Part shown: piece by piece, positions 54,293-64,000 of the stretch
Layout: the number at the start of each line of letters is the position of its first letter
Numbering within the stretch: the first letter of the stretch is position 1
DNA from: Acheta domesticus
Taxonomy: Eukaryota; Arthropoda; Insecta; Orthoptera; Gryllidae
Assembly: GCA_031308135.1 (NCBI GenBank)
Contig: JAHLJT010004567.1
Span: 37,956,389 to 38,020,388 of the forward strand
Direction: 5' to 3'
DNA length: 64,000 nucleotides
Made by a program: the position numbers and the translations under genes
The notes under the pieces: generated by a model
The model's database searches: none
Seen by the model: only the letters and a program-made list of their open reading frames with translations
Told to the model about the DNA's origin: nothing

Positions 54293-57200
54293 ATGGCGCA
54301 CTGCTCTATTGAAGAAGGTAAGTAATTGCTCATGGTTTCTTGTACCGTAATTAATGCGCGTTTGTATTATAACTACGCGATGTGTAATGAAACAGATGTA
54401 AACCGGAACTTATCGATATGTAAACTCACAAATGAAGCGAATTTTCGATCAATGTGCATCAACCCTTTTCTCTACGATTTTTAATTGCTTTCTCAAACAA
54501 ACCTTGATACTTGACGTCTAGAAAAGTAATTATTATGGAGCAACTGGCCCATCAACTTAAAAAAAACTATTACGAATATATTTCTCTGAAACTTCCAACT
54601 GAACGTCTTAGGCCTCTGCAGCGTGAGCGCGTTACGTAAATTTTCAAATTCCTGCAACGCACCCTAATTTACGTAATTAATTAACAACTTAGAATATTAA
54701 TTTTATAATACATGTAATAAAATATAATTTCATTTAATAACTTTAATATATTATATTAATAGATAATATACTACATTATATAAATTAATATCTATCATTT
54801 ATATTGATTAATAAAAATAGTCATACATGTTGGTAGGCTTGCTATATCCGAACAATACTATTCAAAAATAGTAATTAAAATAACATGAAGTGTAAAGTGC
54901 TATTTTATTGGTTTTTAGGCACATTTTTATTGCACATATGATAATTAAGTGGATAATTTAAGTTTTGTTTTTAATAAAGTTGGAGTAAAAATGGAAGTTT
55001 TTTCATTATTTTAAAATTATTTTGCCAGACTGTATTTGGTCTTTTAGAACTGGTTAGGATTATCCCAAAACAATTTTGTCTTTAAAATAAAAGACCAAAT
55101 ACTGCCTGACAAAATTGAAAAATCAATAGAAAAAAAAAATTTAAAATTATTTTGTTCAGGAGGCATCGGTACTTCGCCAGGATTTTATACCATTTGTTAA
55201 TCAACCCGACACTCTATCAGAGAATATAAACACCAAGTGTACGCCCCGCGTCCAATAAATGTAATATGAAAGATTTCTGACAGAATGGACCAGAAAGACG
55301 TGTCAATAGTGTGGATTATAGTTGTTTCTCATTAGTTTATCAAAATCTATTTTCTAGGGTAGCGAAACAGTGGTTCAAAAGCCCCAACGCGCATGAGAAT
55401 TTGAATGAAATTTGTAGTTTCCGTTTTTTGTCTCTACGAAATTTTCCACATTATCTCGATATTTTCAAAATTGCGTTTTGTTTAAACACCGAGCTACGCT
55501 TCAAAATCGAGTGAAATTATGTAAACTCGAACAGGACGTTTTGAATATTGTCACAGAATAAGAAATCTGGTTTGTATGGCAATTGACACCACAATAATTG
55601 ACACGGTGTTTGCGACTGCTTGAGAAAAATGTTAACAGTACCACGGGGGAAAATGTTGCTGCCAGAACAGTTTTGCCGTAGAAAAGTATTTTTTGAAGAA
55701 AAATATTTATATTTTTTTAGTGCAAGCAAAAACTTATGAACTCAATTTTTCGTATGAATTATTTAAATATGGTTTAGGGATTTGTCGAAGTCTTTTTATT
55801 TGTTTATATTTGTTTAATATATTATCGAGGTGTATCTTAACTCTTCTTGTGATATCTTAATCGACATTTGTCGAAGTGTATCTTAACTCTTTTGAAAAAT
55901 GTACAAGTCAATTGTAGAATTCAATCGTTTTATGAAGTAGGGCTATCGTAGTTCCGCATAAAAGATTCTCCGCACAGAAAGCAAAACTATTGCAAAAATA
56001 TTATCTGATTTTTTTCAATATATTCAATGCCGAAAATTATAAACTTGTAGAACGAAGTTATTACTATCTCTCCAACTTAAAATACAAATTTATATATTAT
56101 ACTTATTCAGTCAATATCGATTCAGGTATAAACAGAACTCAGGTATGGCCTGTTAGTTTTTCCAGGATTAGTGTTCTTGGAACATTCTAAATTCTGTAGC
56201 ACTTTCCATTGTGTGAGTTTGTGGAAAGGAGCTCTACAGCGAAGAGATTTCGGGGCGAGTAGCGGATTAACGGTAAAACGGTATACGGGGCGGCGGGACG
56301 GTGGGCGCATGGCGTGTTTAGGTCACCCCCAGCTGGCCAACCGTAAAGTGGGATGGGGAGGGCACATCCCACTTGTGTATGCGTAAAAGGTCCACGAATA
56401 CTCATGTTTCATTGCTTGTAATACATCAGTTGCGCGAGAAAAGCAACCGTGTAAGCAAGGGTAAAATATTTTCGTAAGTCGAGGGACGATATCTATTTAG
56501 TATAGTGAAGTGTGGGAAAATTACAGACTGAAGAAAGGTTGTGGAAAACAGTTGTACTGGCATTTCCATACAAATTCGGATATAAATATTCCAAAATGTG
56601 ATACTCAGAGTTAATTAACGATGCTTTAAATAACAATATTTGTGAACCGCATTGTATGTATCATAACACTGTATGTAATTATTTTTTAGAGCACTATTAT
56701 CAGATTTTGTATATAAAAAGTGTTTGAAACTAGAGAAAAATTGTTGAATAAATAAATGTAAAGTAATAGCAAACAGCTGCAAAACTTATCACAATACTTA
56801 AGAGGTACTTCAAAGTGCTGTAATTATGAACCCATAGTATATATAAATATTGTATGCAATGCAGTATTAATAAAGTAAATTATTTGAGAACTTTTTGCCT
56901 TTATTGAGTAGCGTGAACTAATTATAATATTATTTGACAATGAATCTAAGGCCGTTCGATATAAGTGGCGGATACTGAATGCTTTACTTGTCTTTGAAGA
57001 TGTTAAAAAGAACATTTTCATTCATTTATTAAGCGCCGAACGTCCGTGACATGCATCGAATAATGAAGCGAACATGCGGAAAAATTGAAAATATTTTTCG
57101 TGTAAAATAAAACAAGTACACAATTATTCATCCACACGAGAACGAGAAAATGGAGTTCCCAATAATTTTTAGACAGCTAGCGAAAGCAAAATGTTCCGAG

Positions 57201-60200
57201 TTCCGTTGTCTGATATTTAATTTGGTATAATTATAACCATGCTGCGTCACCACATAACGTTATTGCTATTGTTAAAAACTAACGTGTGAGAAATTCATCA
57301 TTGTATTCTACCATCTCAAGAGGAAAAAAAGAACTATTACAAATCGTGGACCTTGATATATATTTTAAGGAAGAATATTAACGTCTGTTATCTCGTTTAA
57401 ATGTAATAATGTTCTGATTTTTTATTAAAACAGACACCACAACAACACACTGAACGCACGTAAGTACGCAAATGAAGATTGACAGAACAAAATCGGCAAC
57501 CCCTAAATCTTTAAAAAGTCGAAGTAATGGCCATATTTGTGATCCCACAACATAGCACAAGAATGCTCTTTATCTTTGTAACGATAACTTAATTGTGCAA
57601 ACATAATATTGAAACTTAATAATACTAATATTTTTACCCTAACTACTTTAGGGTAACGTCTACATCAAAATGGTTTCACGTGAAAAAATCAAATTTGTGT
57701 TTTTCATTGTTTCTTGTGCATTGAAAGTGTACTTTTCAAGGATTAAACCCGTTTGTTTATGGTTTTTTAATTTCTGAATTATTGGCACTTTTATGAATGC
57801 GCGCGGATACGACACGTCACACGTCCCAAATGTTTGAAAGGATATGAATCAAACCTGCTACAAACATGTTGCGAGGAGTGACAATGACAGCAAGGAAATA
57901 TAAAATACCTAAAAAGCAGACAACACCTGAAAGTAAAGACAAGATGAGATACTTGAAAGGTCGTAGAAAGATGAAACTAGTGTTGCTACAACAGCACATA
58001 CTTTCTCGCGTTGTTCGAAACAGGTAACACGTAATATTGCAGTATTGCATTTTCTGCGCTACTAAAACCTCAGCTATAACTTGAAAACGTCCAATTCAAA
58101 TAAAGCGCCTGTGATACTGTAACATCTGTTACAGTATTCGCAACAAATTATTCAGAAACGCTGTTGCCAGCGCAACTTTGTCAAAACTATTTGCATTCGC
58201 TTGGCCAATAATATCAATTCGTTGCACAAAATTTCCATCTGTATTTAGATATCAACTTGTTATCGGTTAGTTATACGCGCACGTTGTCTTGAGCCTGAAA
58301 ATACCTACCTCCACTCCTTTGTCATCATTAGATGAATTAAGAATAAATTATAGCAAGGAGAGTTGTAGACAAAAATCTAATAACCAGATATGTTCGCTCC
58401 CGTGTAATTGAAACTATTTTGCATCGAAAAACGAACTACAGAATAGGGACCAGTGTATCCACTTTTTCTTTATCAGGGCCCGACAATAACAGTTTTTCTG
58501 TAGATAATTCTCGCTTTTTCCCCGCAGCAATTCAATGCTTTCTCCTACTGCATAATCACTAACGAGAAAGTAAAATAATAAGAACAATGGATGAAGATAG
58601 TTCAGTGTTTGTGTGGTTTGAAGAAATAAATTTGACAGAGGTACCATTAGTTTACTTCATATCATATCGTTTTTATTTGTATAAAAACATCTACATTTTG
58701 AAGTAATCGATGACATCAATGTTGCATCCCCAAGTGCAATGCCTTTGTATGTGGGTGGCAGTGGTGGAGGCAGGAGGGCTAGTCGAGGAGCTGTTGACGA
58801 TGCGTAGAGTAAACGAGCGCAATGCCTCTGTGTGTGTGTGACGAGAGGGAGGGAGGGCTGTTGGCGGTGATGCTTGAGCAAGCGAGTGCAATGCCTTTGT
58901 GTGTGGCAGGTGCAGGGGCGGAGGCTGGAGGGCTGGGCGAGGAGCTCTTGGCGGTGATGTTACCGCGCGTGCTGCTGGTGGCGCACTGGAACTACCCGCA
59001 CACGTGCGCCGCGTGGGGGTGCGAGCGGGCGCAGCACGGCGCCTGCACGCACGCGCACGGGCCTCTCACCAAGGCGCAGCTGCGGCGCCTCGACTCCGCC
59101 TGCGCCGGCTGCAGCTTCGTCGCTGCCCACAACTCACAGGTGCCGTCTCCTGCTCAAGCTCTGTCCCTTCCTTTCTCTCGCTCTCGTTTCTTCATATTGC
59201 TCTCGTTCCTCCGGCTCACATCAAGACCCTCGCTATTCTTCCCTTACCTTCCATTTCTTCTTTCTTCATGCACTTCCGTGTATTGCTTTATTTCCTCTGA
59301 GCCTCCCATGAGCTCTTTCGTTTTCGTTTCTTTTCCCATGAGCCCTTTTCGTTCTCCTTCGCTTATCTTCAATTCATCTTTCCTCACACGTATCCTCTAA
59401 TTGCTCTCTTTTCTCTGAGCCTCCTCGTACTCTTTCACTATCCTTCCCTTATTTTCCAATTCTTCTTTCCTAATGCATTTCCTCCTATTTCTCTTTTCTC
59501 TGTCCCCCCTCGAGCCCTTTAGTTCTCCTTCTCTAATCTTTCATTTCTTCTTTTCTCATGTGTTTCCTCTTATTGCTCCCTTTTCTCTAAGCTTGCACAA
59601 GCCATTTCGCTCTCCTTTTTTTCTTCCATTTCCTCTTTTCTCATGCTTTTGTTTTCTTTTCTCTGAGACCCCTCGAACCCACTAGTCTCCTTACCTTATC
59701 TTCCATTTCCTCTTTCCTCTTGCGTTTCTTTTTGTTCTCTTTTGCTCTCATTTTTCTGAATTCTTGGACGCTTCTCTGCTCTCCTTCCCGTATCTTTGAT
59801 TCTTTCTGCTTTCATGCGTTTCTCTTCCCCTTCCCTCTTTTTATCTTATTTTTGATTTCTTCTTTCCTCATACGTTTTCTTTTCTCCAGCTTCTTGCATC
59901 TTTTCGTTTCGTCTTACTTTTCCAACCATCTCTTCCTTGTTTATGCGTTTTCTCTTATTTAAGTCAATTCTCTAGCCCCCATCCCACTCACAGCGTTTCG
60001 CCTCGTTTCCCTTGCCTCGGTTTTATTACCTCATACTTTTCTATTTTATTTCTCTTTAGCCCCGTCTCTTCATTTTCTTTACAGCTCCTTCTCCATCCGT
60101 TTTTGTTTTGTTCTATTTAATTTGTGTTGGGCGTTGCAGGTAGTGGAGCTGGCGCTGCGCAGACTGGACGAGGAGGGGCGGGCGGCGGCCGAAGGCGACG

Positions 60201-61773
60201 AGGCGCATGCGCCGGAGGAGGCGGCAGCTCGCGGTAAGCCCTCAACCTACTACTTCCATCTCTCACGTCCATTCTCACAATCACAAGGGGTAGAGAGGTT
60301 ATCCAAATAGTACTCTTTCTTTCAAGTACATTCCATACTTACAAGTACATAACCAAAGCGCGCAGACGGGGGGCAGGGAGATATGCGTTCAACCACTCGT
60401 ACCATCTCTCACGTCCATTCTCACAACCATGGCGTGTGCACAGGGGTCAGGAAGGTAAGCGCTCTCTCAATTATTACCACATCTCTCAAGTCAATCGGGA
60501 TGACCACTTCCTGGAAAACACACGAAAAACGGGAAAACAAGGAATTTCAATTTCAGAAAAATACAAGGAAAACACAGGAGGGAAAGTTCTCGCGTTCAAA
60601 AAAATTGATTGTCGATGTCAACTCTAGTAGCGTTGAGAAGATTGTGAGACGGTATTCGAGATGCAGGTGGAGAAAGTGCCATCATAGTCGATGCTCTGGT
60701 ACGCTCGTGGAGCCAGAGCTAACCAGCAAAAAGGTTTTGAAAAACGAAAGCGACGAGAAACGGAATTATAGTGCAATTTTTCTAACTCTCCCCCCTCAAG
60801 CACCTACGGCCAGGATGGAATATCACACGTCACTTCGCGTCTTTCTCCGTCGTACCGCTAACGCATGATCGCAAGCACTGCTTGATACGGTCGCGATCAT
60901 GCGATACCTGCCGGCACGACTGAGAAATTCGCGAAATACCGTGACATATTTCATCGTAAAGGCAAAGTTAGAAAAATCGCCGTATATAATGAGTATTTTC
61001 TTCCTGCATCGGCAAAAATGGTGCTTAGGTGAAAATGCGTATGCATTATCTAAATGTCTATCTCAATTTCCACACAATTTGCTGTAAATGAAGGTATATG
61101 AGTACCTAATAGGCTAACAGAAGTACTTTTCAACTTCATAATACACCATTTTCGCATTAAATTTCTTACATGTTTTATGAAAACTTGAATTAATTTTATG
61201 TTGAAACATGCAAAAGTAACTTAATTTTCCTTTGTTGCAGAAATTCCAGACTCCGAAAATTCGTGGCAGGAGCGACTTGCTTCTTTTCAGCCCTCTCACA
61301 CTTGTTCAAAATGGAAACAATCGACTGCAAGTAGAATGGATCATTTGGAAAACTGTTGTGTTGCAAATGTGAGTGAAGATGGATTTTGTTGCAAAGGGTC
61401 CTGTTCTCCTCAAGTCCAAAATTTTCGAACCCTCACATCTAAAATTCCAGCCGGTATGTGTTATAACTGTGAAGAAATGGAAGGAGCAAATGATCCACCT
61501 TGCCCTGGGTGTTATGTTTTCCATGCACATGAAGAGTTCATGAACTTTTATTTGGAAGACAATGTAGATAATCCACAGAAAGGAAGTAACCAAAATTTGT
61601 CAAACAATCAAAATTCTGCAAAAAGAAATTCATATGAAGATGACGATGTGGAGTTTCTGCTTATTTTAGCACAACAAATGATGATGTTAAATCCTTTCAA
61701 CTTATTTTATGAAGATGATGATGATGACAATGATGACTACTTTATGGAATGTAGACACCGTAGCGCTGGATGA
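54293..61773 (+). CDS. Four-exon host gene, unrecognised Cys-rich/acidic protein (293 aa)
   Basis: Exon 1 54293-54317 (MAHCSIEE, donor GTAAGT, phase 1); exon 2 58910-59139 (acceptor GTGTGGCAG, donor GTGCCG, phase 0); exon 3 60140-60233 (acceptor GCGTTGCAG, donor GTAAGC, phase 1); exon 4 61241-61773 (acceptor TTTGTTGCAG, stop TGA). Total 882 nt; every junction keeps frame. Exon 2 is very GC-rich and encodes HWNYPHTCAAWGCE plus a Cys/His cluster (CTHAH, CAGC). Exon 3 is Ala/Glu-rich. Exon 4 has spaced cysteines (CC...CCKGSC, CYNCEEMEG, CPGCYVF), a hydrophobic LLILAQQMMMLNPFNLF segment and an acidic run (EDDDDDNDDY). No domain recognised; zinc binding is possible. Exon 1 assignment is the least certain, resting on phase and donor. 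AATAAA-like signals follow at 61827 and 61900. Confidence 0.65.
54318..58909 (+). other. Predicted intron 1 (4.6 kb), no other gene
   Basis: Mostly AT-rich. It holds a hairpin at 55018-55112, a GC-richer patch at 56220-56400, and dispersed-repeat fragments near 57975-58030 and 58430-58585 ('gtatccactttttctttatc', 'actaacgagaaagtaaaa'). Scattered small frames show no domains. Confidence 0.5.
55018..55112. repeat. Imperfect hairpin, about 28-bp stem
   Basis: 'tttgccagactgtatttggtc' and the inverse 'gaccaaatactgcctgacaaa' with about 40 bases between. Could be a miniature inverted element or a precursor-like hairpin; expression unknown. Confidence 0.7.
58733..58935 (+). repeat. Three degenerate tandem copies upstream of and into exon 2
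   Basis: 'gcaatgcctttgtatgtggg', 'gcaatgcctctgtgtgtgtg' and 'gcaatgcctttgtgtgtggc' begin at about 58737, 58819 and 58888, each followed by 'ggaggg' and 'gctgttg.cggtgatg'-type sequence. The third copy forms the acceptor and start of exon 2, so the two upstream copies are decayed duplicates of the exon edge. Confidence 0.75.
59140..60139 (+). repeat. Pyrimidine-rich intron 2 with degenerate tandem units
   Basis: A C/T-rich strand with roughly 70-85-bp degenerate units built on 'atttcttctttcctcatgcg' and 'tttcctcttattgctc'. The frames listed across it are compositional. Confidence 0.75.
60234..61240 (+). other. Predicted intron 3
   Basis: A duplicated phrase 'ctctcacgtccattctcacaa' occurs at 60260 and 60406. 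A 161-codon frame at 60383-60868 has no recognisable domain and lacks splice support; I treat it as intronic. Confidence 0.5.
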
Positions 61774-62257
61774 AAAATATTTTGAACTAATTTTCATTGT
61801 AACTCTTACTTTCACACTCGCAGATAAATAATTTTAAAATATGTTAATGCATGACCTAACATTGAATTACTTGACTCATTACTAAATTATAATTAAAAAT
61901 AAAATGTAGAAGGGTGTCTGATGCAAATCACACTCCCAACATTAAACTCACATTGGCTGTTACAAACAAACCGTGAATTTTATGACAAATAAACATTTAT
62001 TGTAACATACTAATTTCTTAAATTTATCTTTAGACATTACCAAAATTAAATGTTGACAAAAATCTTTTATTATTGCAAAAAAATTTGTTTTGTTTTTAAA
62101 ACGATTCAGAGGAATCATGTAGAGTTTATGTCACCAATGGCAGCAACTGTTAGTGTTTAACTCCCACTCCCTGTTTCCACCAGTTTATGAAGTTTCTTCA
62201 TCCAAGACAACAACTTGCATCTACAGCAGACCACATTCTAAGTCCTGTAATTTAAAA
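61774..62257. other. 3' flank of the four-exon gene
   Basis: AT-rich, several AATAAA-like hexamers (61827, 61900, 61985). No further gene seen. Confidence 0.5.
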
Positions 62258-63691
62258 ACTAGTGGTGCTACAGAATGACACAGACTTTCCCGTATTAGTT
62301 TTCTGTTTCGTTTGGTCTCAGCTAGCTATTCGGACTTGCCAATAGTCTTGACAGCTGCCATCTATCGCCGCCCAAACTACTTTTTTTGGACATTTTATTA
62401 ATTTTTCGGTTTCCCAATAGTAGAACAAAACTATTATTTTAAGAATATTACAAAACAGAAAAATTTGGAGCCGTTTTCAAGAAAATGGCGTTTAGCACTA
62501 CTGTAAAAGCGAAATTTGAAGCTCTTTTTTACAGAAGTTTTGAGTTTTCGAAAAACTTCATTTGGAGTCATTTAAAGCACTTACACTCGCAAATGCAATA
62601 GTGTTTACAAATTGCTGGAAAAGTGAATTTTAACCGTATGAGAGAACTTTCAAAAAATTTGCATTTTTGCAGTTTTTGAAAAAACAAAACATACCCCCAA
62701 ATTAACTTTGCGCCATATTGCAGAGTGCAATTATCACTATCCGTTCGAAAAGTTTGAACACAAAATTTGAAACCATTTTTTAGAAAATGGCGTTTGAGCG
62801 TTTCTGAAAATGCGCAATTTGGAGCTAGTTTTCACAGAAAATTATTCAATTTTCGAGAAACTTTATTTGACATTATTTAAAGCACTAATATAATAATGTG
62901 AACAAATCGCCGCTAATGCAAATATTAACGACGTGAGACACAAGTAAAAAAACTACATTTTTGCAATTTTTGAAAAAAACAAAAGAAGAGCGATACGGCG
63001 TTAATGTCATCTCATAGAGCACATTTAGCACTATCCCTACAAACAGTTTAAAGAAAATATTTGGAGCCGCTTTTGAGAAAATCTGCTTTATGTAATTTTT
63101 TAAAATTTCAAATATTGCCCCAAAACTAAAATTTTCAAAAAAAAAATGTACATGACCTTAATGAAAGAACTCAGTTTGGTCAACAAATTTTATTTGAAGG
63201 AAAAATCTCTATCTTCCATTTTATGTTTCTAGGAAGATGCCGAAAAAATTTCAAACTTTGGCAATTTTCGGAAATTTAGAGTTAACAGTGAAAATGAGAC
63301 CTATGCCACCTTAATTAAATGTATTTACTCTATTCTTATAAGAAATTTAAAGAAAAAATTTGGAGCCGTTTTTGAGAACATTTTGAAAATGTCCGGGGGC
63401 TGTTTGTAAAGAACCCTCGAATTTTGAAGAAAGTTTTTCAAAATAGAGGCGCTTTGAGTGGACGCAGATCGACCGTGGAATATCCATTTTCGAAGAAATC
63501 ACACGTATGGTTTATGCGCTAGTGTTGTTCACAGACAGACGAAAGTTTTGAAAAGACCCACTTTTTCGGTATCAGGGGGCCCCAAAACGTGTATTTCCGT
63601 TGAAATCTCGAAATCGATTTTCCGCAGCATTACATAACTTTCCCTCTACTACGAATATTACTCCGTATATTCGTAAGTATACGGAAAAGTA
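62258..63691. mobile_element. Dispersed repeat element, long copy (about 1.4 kb)
   Basis: Starts 'actagtggtgctacagaatg', 'acacagactttcccgtatta' and ends 'gtaagtatacggaaaagtaa'. It is collinear with 49048-50662 over its length, including 'gccatctatcgccgcccaaa', 'atttggagccgttttcaag', the cacttacactcgcaaatg block and the ctttttcggtatcagggg block. No ORF. Confidence 0.78.
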
Positions 63692-64000
63692 AAATTTACT
63701 TATAATTTGCTCATGTTGAATTCAATTGAATACAATGGTACTTTTGCTTTCAAATTTTTCATTTATGATTTTAAAATATATTTTTATCTGTTGAATAACT
63801 GACAATACACGACCAATTTTTCTCTTTGTATTAATATCCAATTTTATTCTAGAATAATATAATAGTTTTTATTGATGCTAACATCGATCATAAAAATGTA
63901 AAAAAATCAAAATTTAAGTGAACAAAATTAGAATTTCTTGTTAAACCAGAATTGAAACCAAAATTGAATACAGTCCATGAACTGTGAACTAGCTCAATAT
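63692..64000. other. No feature recognised
   Basis: AT-rich DNA to the window edge. Confidence 0.5.

Noticed and set aside
53818..54333. 171-codon minus ORF over the GC-rich promoter
   Set aside because: No domain or splice support; the opposite strand has a better supported first exon.
60383..60868. 161-codon ORF between exons 3 and 4
   Set aside because: No recognisable domain, no splice sites that fit the phases, and it overlaps a locally duplicated intron phrase.

Overview
This window is eukaryotic and most likely from an arthropod, probably an insect. It has spliced genes with GT-AG introns and a dense mix of LINE, SINE, Tc1-like, hAT, MULE and foldback elements. AT-rich intergenic DNA is interrupted by GC-rich islands and long microsatellites, and there is one 100-N assembly gap (29479-29578). 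The species cannot be named from the sequence alone. Most of the window is mobile-element and repeat DNA; few host genes are visible.

Layout. 1-3165: 5'-truncated, decayed I-like LINE (+). 3165-3780: copy of a dispersed repeat, itself hit by a 162-bp insertion flanked by 12-bp direct repeats. About 4480-11880 and 13160-20180: two diverged copies of one tandem segmental duplication. Each carries, on the minus strand, a gene for a Ser/Pro/Arg/Lys-rich repeat protein: a large open copy at 8166-11099 and a short frame-broken copy at 15590-16758. Copy A gained a SINE and a GC-rich element; copy B gained a Tc1-like element and a long-armed foldback element. 20250-20350: 5S-rRNA-like segment. 20690-29478: microsatellites, a piggyBac-like terminus, two hAT elements with target duplications, a LINE 3' end, a 173-bp-arm palindrome and unrecognised DNA.

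29579-41600 is an AT-rich block unlike the rest. It holds intron-poor open frames on the plus strand (including a possible decayed SF1 helicase-like protein), coiled-coil fragments, an ankyrin-repeat gene, two genes with a 'W..I..yQ.L...F' repeat that I associate with large DNA viruses, and a spliced but frame-broken MULE transposase with DDE residues and a SWIM finger. A 33-bp minisatellite lies beside, and is partly in frame with, one of these genes. An endogenised large DNA virus, or a large virus-like mobile element, combined with a MULE is the most economical reading, but it is inference.

41830-53000 holds a GC-rich repeat, an internally deleted minus-strand LINE, SINEs, a third hAT element and several copies of the dispersed repeat. 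54293-61773 (+) is the best ordinary host gene: four exons with matching phases predict a 293-residue protein with cysteine-rich and acidic segments, starting in a GC-rich promoter region. 62258-63691 is another full-length copy of the dispersed repeat.
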